Translations under genes and position numbers: made by a program
DNA from: Dicyema japonicum
Taxonomy: Eukaryota > Dicyemida > Rhombozoa > Dicyemidae
Reading direction: 5' to 3'
NCBI GenBank assembly: GCA_011109175.1
Contig: RDEW01000027.1
Span: 147,817 to 211,816 of the forward strand
DNA: 64,000 bases
Shown here: piece after piece, positions 1-11,454 of the stretch
How positions within the stretch are numbered: position 1 is the first letter of the stretch
How the letters are laid out: each line of letters opens with the position of its first letter
The notes under the pieces: model-generated
The model's input: the letters and a program-made list of their open reading frames with translations, nothing else
The model's database searches: none
What the model was told of the DNA's origin: nothing

Positions 1-799
1 TTTATAAATATGATATTTTCCCCCATATTGTTTATACGCCATAATAGAAATTTTAGAATGTTTACTAATCAATATATATTTATAGTCACTATTTTTATAT
101 TTTAAAATATTATAGTTATAATCACTGAAATGCTCATCTGTTATCTAAGAATCAATGCTAACGTATACAATTTTGTTATTGTCAATATATGATATTTTGA
201 TAATTCCACTTATTACTGTTCTGATTTTCTTTTCGTTATATAAAAACCAAATCGGCGTATTTGGGTCATTATTTGGGTTACAGTCATTTGCTAAATAAAT
301 TTTAATTAAAACCTCTTCCAGTAAAATAATGAAAAAAACCATTATCGTGATATTGCAACTTATTTGAATAAATTGTGATAGATAAATTATTCAAAAAACT
401 AATATGAGTATAACCACATCGGTAATAATCCCCATATTTAGTTTTAGGAATCGTTGTGATGTTAGTATAACGCTTACCACCTTAAGTACAACGAAAAACA
501 TACCATAAACAATTTCTGTTATTAAGTCAATAGTATAAAACTCATTGAAAAAGTGTGGAATAAGTTTAAAATTTATATTTTCATCAGATGAAATATACTG
601 TCCATGAGTTTTCCAATAATATATATGTTTATCCTTTTTTAACATCGATAAAGGATATTCCTAAAGTTTACGAAATATATACTTTAGAAGGATTTTTCTG
701 AATTACATATGAGTCAATTAATATATATTTCCTAACACATTTTATTTTAACGATTTTGCTAAACAGAATAAATATGATAAAATGAATAGTTTTGTTCAT
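1..799 (-). CDS. Secreted protein of a new repeat-domain family, 3' end outside window
   Basis: Spliced model with introns at 661-682, 481-503, 291-312 and (less sure) 133-162; exons stay in frame and run off the left edge. The start (ATG at 799-797) is followed by a hydrophobic signal-peptide-like segment (IHFIIFILFSKIV). Unit 1 ends with GDYYRCGYTHIS, then YFTGR and ANDC; unit 2 then begins NTPIWFLYN...VISGIIKISYIDNNK. The same landmarks, in the same order and with introns at matching places, occur in the gene at 37356-38290 (VPMWIELDN...IISGSINLNYLDNSK, GDYCKCNELKIS, NFTGN, ANDC). The protein therefore carries at least two copies of one roughly 150-190 residue extracellular domain. I do not recognise the domain. 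Function unknown; presumably secreted or membrane anchored like its relative. Confidence 0.72.
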
Positions 800-1110
800 G
801 TAATCTAAATTTTATTAGGTCAAATTTTATTTTATTTAAATTTTCAACATAATTTTTTTTATTTAATTATTATTATAATAAATATTTTATAACGATTTTG
901 ATTGGATAGGAAATTCCCCTCCCCGATCGGATTCCTCTGCAAGACCGAGAGAAGGCTCTTCCGGAAAGTAGTGGGGACAATGTAAGACAGACGAATGGCA
1001 CAATTGATTGCGGGACTGGGATCACCTAACTGTTTGACACTTTTGTCTTTCTTTCTCGGTGTTCCCGGAGTTATTAAAATTAAATCAAAATTAAATTAAA
1101 TATCTTTTAT
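800..1110 (+). repeat. AT-rich spacer, then a LINE 3' end
   Basis: 800-900 is AT-rich upstream sequence of the gene on the left. From about 905 the base composition changes and the stretch ends in GGGATCACCTAACT followed by a CCCGGAGTTATTAAAATTAA tail. The same type of terminus closes many retroelement copies here (24440, 41780, and complementary at 13025, 31570 and 45150). It reads as the 3' end of a 5'-truncated LINE on the plus strand. No gene seen. Confidence 0.5.
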
Positions 1111-1111
1111 T

Positions 1112-1335
1112 ATAGTCTCCCTGACCATACCCTCGGATGAATATTGCATTATGAAAACTATTCCGCTAAAGAATCAAGTGATGTCCGCAACGGTAGGACG
1201 TGGGACAAAAATGGAAGAAGGCGGACCTACTTCTCCGCCTCTCTTCGGAAGCGGCATGACGAATTTCTCTCCATAAATATTTTCCCATTACTTTACAAGG
1301 CGGCAAGCGCCTTGTTGTGTTATATGGATATTTGA
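1112..1335 (+). repeat. Dispersed repeat shared with 27.93-28.06 kb and 12.8-13.0 kb
   Basis: The stretch with CATTATGAAAACT, AAGTGATGTCC and GGTAGGACGT recurs at 27930-28010 on the same strand. Its second half (GGCGGACCTACTT, then TTCGGAAGCGG) recurs there and, on the opposite strand, at 12797-13010. The reading frames match only in pieces. It is probably a 5' region of a retroelement. No host gene is supported. Confidence 0.45.
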
Positions 1336-2003
1336 TTAATTTTTTTTGTTCTATCTATAATAAAAGATATTATATATCCATTTTTTATCTTTAATGATGT
1401 GTTCGATTATTCGATATTCTGAACATTTTATGTAACCTCTGTCGAATGATCTCCGACAAATTAACATATCGAATAATCTCCTTTTTATTATGTGACATGC
1501 AAGGAAATGCAAGAGCCACCTATGTGCTAGCGAAAATTACTGTTGAGTAACCAAGAGTATGAATTATTAAAGATTTTAAATCTAAAAACTAAAATAAAAA
1601 ATACCTTTTAAGATCTATGAGATCAATTTGAAATCGCTCATTTGGAAAGTCTGAAATTACATGATAGAGACTGTCTGATTGTTTTAGACAAGTTAAAAAC
1701 CGATATTCAATGAATTGATTGACCACATTCCGTATTATTTTCCGTTTGGTAACAAGAAAAATCATTCACAACACAACTGCTCCAAAGTGTTTTGGCCACA
1801 ATTTTGAGACCGATGAAGTTCTTCGACAAGCAATATCATATTGGTTTCATCATCTAGGAAAATGATAAATCTTAGGTTGTCGTACCGATCTTTTATATAT
1901 ATATAGATCCGTCTAATATATCTAAATATTGTGCTTTCTGAGTCTTTTGAATCGATTTACGTCGTGGAGCTCTTTGCCTTCAATTATATATCTCAATATA
2001 CCT
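1336..2003. other. AT-rich stretch, no gene recognised
   Basis: Low-complexity AT-rich sequence with short ORFs in all frames and a TATATATATA run near 1896. I could not join any two frames with a 20-30 nt intron into a convincing protein. Confidence 0.4.
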
Positions 2004-2325
2004 AGCCGGGTGGCATAGTGGTTAGGTGTCGGGCTTATATGGCTTAGGCTACGAGTTCGAATCTCGCTGCTGTTCACCTGGTGGAAGGTTCCACGCATCT
2101 ACAATGCAGCAAGGGTTTGACGAGTGACGCCGTCATCAGTGGATACTCACTGCGGAACTGGATTGTCTAGGAAAGACACTCACACAAGAAAAGAAAAAAA
2201 AGAAGTGAAGATCATTCCTTGGTAGTTAAAATTAACTGTTTTTTACTTAAAGTGTGTGTCCTGCCTATGCGGAGCTATAAATACTATGGCTCTCGTGAAA
2301 AGGCTTTATTATTATTATACACCTT
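2004..2325 (+). repeat. tRNA-derived SINE
   Basis: The head resembles a tRNA gene with an RNA polymerase III internal promoter: an A-box-like TGGCATAGTGGTTAGG at about 2010-2026 and a B-box GTTCGAATC at about 2056-2064. The tRNA acceptor stem is not complemented, so it is not a working tRNA gene. A body of about 250 nt unrelated to tRNA follows, and the copy ends in a TTATTATTATTA tail. This layout (pol III head, body, short tandem tail) is that of a SINE mobilised by a LINE. The LINE copies here also end in TAA/AAT repeats, which would fit a shared machinery (inference). Confidence 0.7.
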
Positions 2326-2781
2326 CTAGAATTGCTTTAATTTGGTAATAATTCAGATATAATTTCCCAGTAGGCAAATTGTCTCTATTTTTATAAGTGA
2401 ATTTAGAGGCAAATGGCCTGTAGACAAGTTGTCCCTTAGCTGTTCGGGAGTTGTAAAAAGCTCGGATCATTTAATTAGTCGGCTCTCAAACCTTCTTTTT
2501 TGTGATTTTTTACTTAGTCTGAAATATCGATAATCAGATTATATATTTAAAACAGAGAAGATAAGGAGCAGAAAAAAATAGAAACGTTTGATCAATTAGC
2601 CAGTGGAAAGAATCGAATCCAGGAGTGTTGTAGTATGATATCCTGACCACCAAACGACCAGGTTTAATGACAAAGGAATCTAGGAATATCGTAAATTATT
2701 GGAAAATCATTCTATCTTAATCTCCCGATCAATCAACCTGAAAATTCAATTGATATTTAAATATACATTGTTGCCTTGGAT
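2326..2781. other. Spacer with a tRNA-like patch
   Basis: No gene found. On the minus strand around 2590-2665 there is a B-box-like GGATTCGATTC preceded by an A-box-like stretch, but no closed acceptor stem; at best a decayed tRNA or SINE head. Confidence 0.35.
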
Positions 2782-4619
2782 ATGCGAAAAACAAGTGGAA
2801 GAAATAGAGTTTTATTAATAAAATAAATCTTTGATCACTTCTGCAGGTGAAATATCCTCGAATATCCTGCCAGTGAAAACTCTCAAATCATTCAAACTTA
2901 ATTCAGTAGGTTTAAAAGTAAGAAATTAGTGGAATTACCGTTAAAGATTAAACGCGGTAAATCTGCTAATCTAGCAAAGGAAAGCAACGACGATTCAAAA
3001 GTATTCAAGAATTTTATATTTAGAGTTCATACATAGGCTTTGATAAGATAAATATTGATAGGTCAAATTTTTTATCATTTTTATAGAGAAGGGCTAACCA
3101 CGTGTCCTTGCTTAGAGTTTCTCCCAAATCTTCGTTATCTGAGTCTCCAATACAACAATATAAAATCTCTGGAAGGAATCGAAGCTTTTAAAAATCTTGT
3201 TCACTTGAATTGCTACAATAATGAACTTGTGGATATCGGGGGACTAAAAAGATTGTCAAACCTGGAAGTACTGATTTTGGGGAGAAACAAGTATTTTTAA
3301 ATAAGCGATCAAGAATAACAAAAATCGAACATATGGACAAATTAGTTCGCTTGGACGTACTTGACTTACACGCAAATCAAGTTTAAATTTGTACATTAGA
3401 AAGATTAAAAAAATCGAAAATTTGTCAAATTTAAAATCCCTGAGAATATTGAACCTGGCTAATAATAAAGTTTCTTGTCTTGAGAATATTTCCTCCCTAA
3501 TCTCTCTTAAGGATGTTAACATCCGCCGTAACCAAATAACTTCAATCGTAACACCTAGGTAATTTGAATTAGAATTGTATTGAAACTATAACAAGTGTAA
3601 CAAAGCTATTCATAAGCCATAATAATATTCCAGAGTAATCGATTATGTAATCTGATGTAGTTTAGAGGAGGCCTCGAAATTGAAAGTTTTCACTAATTTA
3701 CGTGAGCTGGCTGTGGAAAACAACCCTTTTACACAGACCAACGAATATAAATCTCACATTCTGTCTACTTTCCGCAATCTCACCACGTTAAACAATAAAA
3801 AGGCATACATGGTTTAAAATATGGCATTAATAAAGAACGTTGAAAAAATGAAACAATCAATTCAGCTTCAAAAAAGTCCCTCTGAAAAATCGAAAGTCCA
3901 AAACACAACCGGAATACTTAAAGAATCGTATAACATCAAAGATGCCATAGTAGAAGAGGACAACACAGTCAAGGACGAGGGCCGTTTTGAAAAGAAGCGA
4001 CTGTTTTTCAACGAGTTAGTGGAAATAACAGAAAAGTCGTCGAAAATAACAGAAATTACATTTTATGATGTTGGTTTTAAAGAAATATCAGAAAAAATTG
4101 AAAAGATGACTGTAAATTACCCAAATGTAAAGGTTTAATGTGATATCATTCAGTCTTTAAATTTTTACTTTACAAATCTACTTTATGCCTCAAATATAAG
4201 AAAGCTAACAGTCTTTAATTCCGTAGAAGAAATCATGATACATGATAGAGATTTTAATAAAAAACCTAAGTGGTGGAGACTGTACTGTATATGGGGACTT
4301 GGAGAACTCACGAGATTAAAAGTTTTCAATGGAATTACCGTTATACTAACCTAATATTTAGATTGAAGACTGGGAGAAGGAGGAATCAAAACGATTATTT
4401 TCATTACTAAGTGATTACTGCCAAAATAGCACGATTTTAAGAGCAAACAACTTTGAGGACTTGTTACTTTCATCATCAGATTCTTTCAAAGTAAAATATT
4501 TTATATTTTTGAATAAATATGATTGGAATTTATCACAGAATATGGTACTAAAGAGTATAAATAAGGCTAAAAAGTTGAATTTTATTTATGACAAAATTAT
4601 TTACTTTTTGAACAAATAA
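2782..4619 (+). CDS. Leucine-rich repeat protein, about 499 aa
   Basis: Twelve-exon model; introns 2795-2846, 2918-2946, 3001-3023, 3062-3086, 3291-3313, 3381-3403, 3559-3633, 3647-3667, 3812-3835, 4133-4153 and 4340-4361. The coding total is 1500 nt. The centre holds SDS22-type leucine-rich repeats (LRYLSLQYNNIKSLEGIEAF, LEVLILGRNKITKIEHM, LRILNLANNKVSCLENI) and an LRR-cap-like segment (NNPFTQTNEYKSHIL). After a lysine/glutamate-rich spacer a second LRR-like part ends with WRLYCIWGLGELTRLKVFNG, as in LRRC-type axonemal proteins. The repeats cross intron sites cleanly, which confirms 23-nt introns. The first three exons and the 13-nt exon at 3634-3646 are less certain. A ciliary role would suit a ciliated parasite, but I cannot name an ortholog. 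Confidence 0.75.
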
Positions 4620-4689
4620 TATGTATTAAATTAAATTAAGTTTTCTTTGGTTATTTAAAATAAGTTTCTGCGGAATGGTTTCTTAGCGT

Positions 4690-5425
4690 AAATGTAAGCA
4701 AAACTGAAATTACTGAAATCAAAAGATAAGACGATATTACTCATGATAGACGCAGATGTACTAGCTAGCTCGGCTCTCACCTAGGAGACCCTTCAACCGT
4801 TCTACCATTTAAAGAAATGAGTATCCTAATACCTGGATATTTAAAAAAACAATCACCTCGTTCAAGTATTTTCTGAGATAATTATACCAAATCTGATATA
4901 GTTTCATAGTTTTTCGTCAACGCATTCTAAAAACGTATTTGGTAGTAAATACTCTAAGCCAGATTGCATTAATATTTAGCGAATTCAGATAATCACCTTT
5001 CATTGTAATTCCTACGTTGGTTGTGTGAAGTGAATTATACCTTTCATGTCTCCAAGTCCGTCACCATTGGAATCAAAGAATAATTCGATATCAGTAAATC
5101 AATGCGTTATGGATCCATCTGTAACCTTCTGGTACGGAACAAGTTGGATTAATAGTTATTAGCACAATAATTGAGGTCGACATTGATATTGAAAAAGCGA
5201 CAAAAGTCCAAAGAATGAATTTTCTATCTAAATGTCCTGATCACCATAATAAAGAATATTTCGTATTTTTGGAAGTTCTATCGTTGTCAAAACGTTTTCT
5301 CTTGTAAGTACAAAAGCAGATGATGTTTCCCTATGGTAGATACCTTCGTCCCCGTTTCTCGTATTTACAATCCCTTCAGCGTCGTTAAATATTGATGTTT
5401 GTACATTTTGATTCATTCTTTGCAT
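4690..5425 (-). pseudogene. SLC3-type (4F2hc/rBAT) heavy-chain-like gene, broken and truncated
   Basis: A cytoplasmic N-terminus (from ATG at 5425) leads into one hydrophobic span (FILWTFVAFSISMSTSIIVL), then NPTCSVPEGYRWIHNALIY, then the alpha-amylase-type signature FFDSNGDGLGDMKG and GDYLNSLNINAIWL. This order (N-terminus, single transmembrane segment, glucosidase-like ectodomain starting at a conserved Trp/Tyr block and DSxGDGxGD) is that of the SLC3 chaperone subunits of amino-acid transporters. Introns fit at 5012-5040 (29 nt), 4927-4952 (26 nt) and, unusually short, 5228-5244 (17 nt). Near 5093 the frame slips by one base between ALIY and DIELFF with no acceptable intron. The remaining ectodomain is absent: the tail of the LRR gene begins within about 70 bases. 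Likely a pseudogene or a misassembled gene. Confidence 0.55.
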
Positions 5426-5832
5426 TAATCTTCCTGATAACCTAAATAATCAAATCACCACGCATATTTGTCTTTAAATCATTGTCGTTCAAATTACTAT
5501 ACAAAATTAATTAAAAATCTAGTAAAAAAGAGGCAGCTCGGACTTTCGAGAATTTCAAAATAAGAAAATACGACAACCTCTCCACCAGATTCCATGTACA
5601 GCCCGTTGTTGTAAAGACGAGCGGAATCTTAGGGCCCAATACGGTTTTTTTCTAAGATCGTTTCAGGTCGATGATTACGAGAGTGAGTAGAGTCGGGAAT
5701 CCGAATGGCTGTTCCAAAGGATTTCTCTGGCAGTTGTCAGAGAAAACAGCATCTCATCAGCTGGATTAATTTGATTGTCTTGTTATGTAATAAATTGTTT
5801 TTGATTAAAAAATTTAGAAAGAACCATAAAAC

Positions 5833-5907
5833 TTGTCAACCGCAGTGTCATGGTTTGTTCCATACAGCTCGTGAATTACTAGGTCATTAAATGTGATCGG
5901 TTGACAA
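5833..5907. repeat. 10-bp terminal-type inverted repeat
   Basis: TTGTCAACCG at 5833-5842 is matched by its exact complement CGGTTGACAA at 5898-5907, 55 bp apart. Could be the ends of a very small MITE; no target duplication was identified. Confidence 0.45.
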
Positions 5908-5940
5908 CGACTCCAGGTTGAGAACGATCCGCAAAATCGA

Positions 5941-6002
5941 TTTAACCGTCTCAACCGGTAACCGTATAACCGAAGTAACGGTTACCGGTTGAGACGGTTA
6001 AA
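5941..6002. repeat. Perfect 25-bp inverted repeat (hairpin)
   Basis: The left arm (5941-5965, starting TTTAACCGTCTC) and right arm (5978-6002) are exact reverse complements separated by a 12-nt loop. Each arm also contains GGTTACCG/CGGTAACC. The perfect arms imply a recent or maintained structure, such as a MITE terminus or foldback element; the role is unknown. Confidence 0.75.
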
Positions 6003-6061
6003 TACAATTATTAAGCAATAATTGAAAATTTATAATAACTTTTAACTTTAACAACTTTAAT

Positions 6062-9060
6062 AGCAAGGAAAATTAAAGAGGGAGTTAGTTGGCCTCATGC
6101 CGCAAGTCCTGCAAAACGCTTGGACTCTTCTCTGCGCTCTCAGACCCCTCTTATCGTTTTTTTCTGTGCTGCAACATACGAGTCAATGATGGCATCTCTT
6201 TTTAGGAAGTTTTCCATCCTTTTTTCTGCTGCATCTCTTATCGACATTACTAGCAAATTTTCATCTTCATCTAGCTTCTCGTCGAGCCTTTTGTGTAGGG
6301 CAATCTTGATCCCTGCTCTCCTCGATTTTTCAAGAAGCAAGATAAAACGCTCTTTGTATGCAGTGTAATACCTCCTTCCAGTCCATAAAGGAGTGATGGA
6401 ATGATCATACGTAAAAAAATAAATTAAAACATATCTGTTTCGAGTCTCAATTTCATCATGTACAAGATCGCATGGTGGGCTTTCTTCCTTTTGAGTTTAA
6501 AATCGCACAATGTGCTCCCAGATTTCTCAAAAGCTGTTCCGAGATACTTCAGGACGCTCACAACGTTGATTCCAAATACGGAGTCTTTCTGATTTTCTTT
6601 ACCATTCCGACCGAAGAACCTCATTGCACTAGATTTTTCTTCTGACAGTTTTAACTCATGAAGACCGCACCAATCTTTTATCTCTTCCATGTACACATTG
6701 AGTCTCCTCTCTGAGATCATGCTCGATCTCGACACATCAGACAGTAGCACGTCGTCTTCATATATCAGAGATTTCGTACTTGGTGTAGACGGAGACAGGA
6801 AACAGGCCATTAGAACATTAAACAATAGAGGGCTTAATTGATCCTTGCGAGACTCCTCTCATCAATAATATCATATTCTAAAAATAGCGTCAGCATCTAA
6901 CATAGGATTTTCTTCCTTCTAGGTACACTTACCCAATTCATCAGTTCTTTTGGGCTTCCCGTCCGAGATAACTGACCGATTATGGCTCTGTGGTTAACAC
7001 TGTCAAATGCTTTTGATATGTCGAGACATATGACATTCAAGAGACATTTGGATTCTCTGGCTTTGCATAACTCGGAGTTGAGATGAAATAGGCAATCACC
7101 GCATGACCGTCCTGGGCGAAAACCAAATTGATCATTTCTGAAGTAGTCTTCTTTTTCCAGCTGATTTGTAAGCCTCCAGAAGACAATTTTTTCCATAATT
7201 TTTGAAATTGACCGAATCAGGCTGATCGGGCAGTAGTTAGCAGGATCATTCTTCGGTCTTCCTGTCTTCGCTACCATCCGTACAATAGTCTTCTTCCATT
7301 CGTGTGGAACATGACCAATTTTGATGCATGCGTTACACATATCTTTGAGAACTTCGAATAAAATTTCCGGGCCTTCTTTGAACATCCTAGCTTTGATGAA
7401 ATCACTGCCCGGAGCTTTATTCTTGACAGCTCTTATTGCTATCTTCAGCTTTTCTAGAGAGATCTCTATAAATGCTGTTTTCTCTGACAATGGTTCGTAG
7501 CAAGTCTTCTCCGCAATGACATTATCGTCCACATCAAATATCTTTTTAAGCTGTGTCCAAAAACTAGAGGTATTTCTTCTTCAGCATAGTAGGTGCCATC
7601 CGGTTTCTTGAGCAAATCTTGTTTACGATTGACTCTAGGTTCCTCACTCTTCGGTATACCTTCCAGAAAGAGGGATTGTGTTTGTTTAGCTTCCATAGTT
7701 GAGAGTTCCACTTATTCTCATTCCAACTTTTGAATTGTTCCGACAACTGCTTTTGTAGTTCGCCAATTTTGTGAGACAAGGCTAAGCGATCCTGGGGGTC
7801 TACGCATCTCGTCAGTTTAATTCTTAGATTATTTTATTTCAACACAATTTTCTTGATGTGCCATGGAATATGGACAACATTATCGTTTCTTGAGTATATT
7901 TTTCTAGCAAAGTTATCCGATAGTATAATATCAGATCCGCTACTCGTTTACTTGTTTTATCAGTTTCCAGACGAGTCTTGGGCTCGGTATGCCCTAACAT
8001 CAATTCCTTTGCAATTAACATCCTATAGTGATTCCAGTTTAGATTCTTGGTATCGTAACCAACAAAGACTCCAGGTTCATTAATCATTTTCATATCCACG
8101 GATATTAGCAATGGAATATGGTCACGTCGGCGTATTCTGAATCAGCAGGGGAAATCAAGAAGACACCAAGCTTGTCACCCCCGTAGGGAGAGAAATGGTT
8201 ATCCTCTTTCGATGTAAGGAATTTTACTCCTAGGCCTTTAGATAGCTTCATCAGGAGCTTGCCATCCCTGTTACTCTTCTTGCAGCCAAAGGATGTGCTC
8301 TTGGAGTTGAGATCACCTCCCAGTATGGCCATCGGGTTTTTACTGAAAAACTGGGAGATATCTCCGGTACATTCCCTCAAGGATTTTGAATACATACCAC
8401 CAATTGCGAGCCATCCGTCGACACAACAAACATAAATGGCGACAAACTCACTACAAATCAATATAACAATTCTCAGATTCCTTGTCTTTAAGTGACATTG
8501 ATAAAAAAATTGATGTTCCTGTATCTGGTATAGCCCCTTCTTTCCAGTATAAAAATATTGATTCAAACCCGGGAGTACTGTTTTCTCATTTGACTTTATC
8601 TTCGTTTCGTTGACAATTATTATATCAGCTTCCTCAGTATTCGCCAGGGAAGCTAGCTCGTAATGCCTCCTCAGAATTGATCGGCATTCACGAGCATGAT
8701 CCTTATGTTTTGGATCATTGGTCTTGGCGGACTGATCTCTTCAGGACCAGAGCCATCACTTGCAGTAAATCAAGTTTACCTTATCAAACTCTTCGTTTAG
8801 ACGGTTAATCACATATGTAAGTTTTCTCGATTTTCTTTCAGATGCCCTGGGATAGATTCCCAGCAGGACCTTTTTAGCTTTTCCTCAAGGTATTCTTTAT
8901 CCACAATTGGCTTTTTCTGTGTTAGATTTATAATATCGTATTTTAGGAGTTGAATTTTGATTATTGCGTCGGAGGATTTTCTCCTCTCCTCCATGTTCCT
9001 AACCCATGACTTTCGGTTCCTCTTCCTGTGGAGGCCACGGAATTCATAATATTTCACTTA
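6062..9060 (-). mobile_element. LINE-A non-LTR retrotransposon, near complete but decayed
   Basis: Read on the minus strand from about 9057: an ORF1 C-terminal remnant (9057-8809), an apurinic-type endonuclease (8566-7839, with GGDLNSKSTSFGC), then reverse transcriptase (7532-6897, with KNKAPGSDFI, FGFRPGRSCGDC and CLDISKAFDSV; 6825-6424, with LIYEDDVLLSD) and a C-terminal domain to about 6120. The RT active site reads YEDD where YADD is expected. Several frameshifts and stops separate the blocks, so it is inactive. It is the same family as the copy at 33.8-37.3 kb: the two share the GDLN endonuclease motif, the FRPGRSCGDC block and the SERRL segment. Confidence 0.85.
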
Positions 9061-9189
9061 GCTAATTGAAATAGTGTTGCGGTTTTACGTCACCACGGCG
9101 TATTAACGGCAATATTGATTAAAACGGATAAGAGATCAATTAATGTAACGTTTATTTTATTGTAACTGTAATCGTATCCTAAAATCCTC

Positions 9190-9700
9190 GGAGTAATGTT
9201 AATCGAATAGTACTTGGTCACTTCAACGCTCCTGTACAAGAAATTCATCGGGACGACACTGAATTATGCCTCCCTAAGCTGGGATCCATTCAAATCACTC
9301 TCCATCCTACAAAAACTGCAACTGGTCAAAATTTCGGCATTGATAACTGTAACTGGTTGTTTAAAATTATCTCCCGTTTGGAACTTATTTTGGGAGTCGA
9401 AAATCTTGTCTTAGGGTGACCACGTTGAAATGAGGAGCTTACAACATCTCAGAAAATTGCGAGACCCAAACCGACCAACCTTAACATTACTCCACTAACC
9501 AAAGACACATACAGAGAACATTCACTGATCTCCAAAGAACACTCAGAAAAACCTCACCTCAGGTGAACGACGACACCAGGACGAAAAGATGCTTGTGAAA
9601 TGCGTCTACGAGTGCCATACGAATTCTCTAAGAAAACAAGATACAAGAGCGCATACCTGTTAAATTATAAATATCCAGGCGATTCCCTTCTTGGGAACAT
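9190..9700 (+). mobile_element. LINE RT C-terminal fragment
   Basis: The frame at 9214-9414 reads LYKKFIGTTLNYASLSWDPF followed by ILQKLQLVKISALITVTGC, the standard region after the palm domain of Jockey/CR1-type LINEs (LY..fi.p.l.YAs..W). The next frame gives EMRSLQHLRKLRD. Degraded, with no intact ORF. Confidence 0.65.
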
Positions 9701-10984
9701 GGAAGAAACCATTAGAAGAAAATATACAGTAACTATGAATAAGTTTATCATCGAATGATAGGAAGACGTTATGTTTGCCTTTCCCTTCATTTCAAACTGC
9801 ATGAAGCCTTTGTGAAACTGATCTTCACCTATAATTCGGACAGATGGAAAATTCCAAATCTCGAAGAGCAGGCGCTCAACTCATTTTACAAAAGATAACT
9901 TCGGACCTCACAGAGTTAAACCACCAATGCAAAAAAATGAAACCTTATATGAAAGAAGTTTTACGGGACCCATGAACATGTTAGTCATAAATGCATAATG
10001 GAATATGTTTGCTTACATTCTAAATATGGACACAAGTAAGCCAGCAAAGTCATATTAGGTCTACCTCGCATCATTTGGGTAAAAATTTCCGTGTACTTCC
10101 ACGCATGACGCTTCTAGAAATTCTAAATTGATCTGTGGCTGGTAAAGAAAACATTGGGGAATGCTAAGACCTTGTTTTTTCTAGGAGTCTAGCATCAAAC
10201 AGAGGAGGATGGAAATGATTGGTTACCAAGATCATCCGAGCACATGTAGAATTGTAGATTCTATGTAATGTTTCTAGTAATAATTAATAAGAGGCGATTA
10301 AGGTGCCATACTAGTAACATTGGTCTTGGGTTTGAATCCTCCAGGTGGTTACTTGATTATCTTACCTTGTTCGATCAATATATCACAAATCGATAATATG
10401 TTCTGCAATTCGAAGTTAAAAATGATCGACTGTTTTGTTCTCTATCCAATAAATATTCGACTTATAAAAAAATTTAGAAAATATCTTTCAGACTTATCAT
10501 ATGCTCTCCAGATGTTGTTACCGCCTGGATAATTTTTAGACGGAATTGTTGGCTTGCTGCAGTAAATTACGACGCCCTATGTGATATAATGAGTTCTTTT
10601 GAATGTGAGGGAATTCTACAAACGCAATCAATTCAATTGATTGTAACGAGCTGTGTTGAAAGGTTGTAAAAAGTTAAAGTTTTAATGGGAAAAAACAGAA
10701 ATTTCAAAGACACTAATGTGAAAAACTATATGATTATGAGATGTAACAAATAGTTGAATTTTTTTTGTTTCGATAAGAGCCTTGCGGAGAACTCTGGTTG
10801 AGACTCGAAATGGCGGTGATTCCTTCGCAATCCTGTTCTCTTAACTAAAAATCTTTATTTGTTTTGTTTCTAAATTAAAAAATTTTAGGTGCTATATTTT
10901 GTTGTTATAAATCCTATTTTTTAAGTGCTATAAAAAATTACCCTAATTATAATAACTCTCCCCGGGCAGCAGAAAGCTTTGGTA
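9701..10984. other. Degenerate sequence, probable LINE remains, then AT-rich
   Basis: About 9760-9895 translates in pieces (HEAFVKLIFTYNSDRWKIPN) like the C-terminal part of another LINE. Around 10300-10360 there is a tRNA-like B-box (GGGTTTGAATCCT), perhaps a decayed SINE. The rest is AT-rich with no gene seen. Confidence 0.35.
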
Positions 10985-11230
10985 CGCCCCTGTATACCAG
11001 GGAAGCTAATTCGTGATGCCCCTCATGTTTGATCGGACATTCACGAGCATGATTTTTATGTTTCGGATTACATGTCTTGGTGACCTTACCTCTTCAGGAC
11101 TACTTCAGTAATTCTAAATTCACTCTACCACACTCTTTATTTTAGCGGTTACTCACATAAGTTAATTCTCTTGATGTTCTTTCAGAGTCTCCTCCACGTG
11201 ACCGATCGATGACAGTCATTTTTTCTTCTT
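10985..11230 (-). mobile_element. LINE-A fragment (ORF1/ORF2 junction)
   Basis: Closely matches 8640-8830 in the same orientation, including TTCACGAGCATGAT and CTCTTCAGGAC. On the minus strand it encodes the start of the endonuclease (ARECPIKHEGHHELASLV, matching NARSLVKRHDELALLV at 35.2 kb). 5' part of a LINE-A copy only. Confidence 0.65.
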
Positions 11231-11454
11231 ATAGGGAAAATCAGAATTATGTCTAATTGAAAAAACAATATTTATGGAAAAGATTCAATTTTTTAAATTC
11301 GTTCCTTATTTTCATTGAAGTTCCAATTCCTTCCTGATTATATATAAAAAACTTTTTTTTATTTTTTATTAATTAAAATTAGTTTAATTATTTTTTATTA
11401 AAACTTTAACCGGGATATTATGGTGTCTCTTTGTGTTACGGATATTCTGAACGG

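Larger units (their letters stand above)
5426..6060. other. Intergenic stretch with inverted repeats
   Basis: No convincing coding exon. It contains two inverted repeats listed separately (5833-5907 and 5941-6002), suggesting remains of a small DNA element. Confidence 0.35.

Noticed and set aside
391-645. Stand-alone 84-codon minus ORF next to a 65-codon ORF at 145-342
   Set aside because: Both are pieces of one spliced gene; intron retention creates false starts and stops. Joining through 481-503 and 291-312 gives a single frame homologous to the gene at 37.4 kb.
1500-1860. Possible RhoGAP-like peptide on the minus strand
   Set aside because: Only scattered residues agree and no frame stays open; chance similarity.
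2590-2665. tRNA gene on the minus strand
   Set aside because: A- and B-box-like motifs but no complementary acceptor stem; similar tRNA-like patches at 10340 and 61390 also do not fold.
4745-4830. tRNA-like sequence (TGGTAGAACGGTTGA on the minus strand)
   Set aside because: D-arm-like start but no T-loop motif; it lies in the tail of the SLC3-like remnant.
5228-5244. 17-nt segment as a firm intron
   Set aside because: It restores frame, but at 17 nt lies below all other introns here and the gene is otherwise damaged; kept only as a candidate.
5705-5890. 61-codon plus ORF
   Set aside because: No motif, no splice-compatible neighbours, overlaps an inverted-repeat element.
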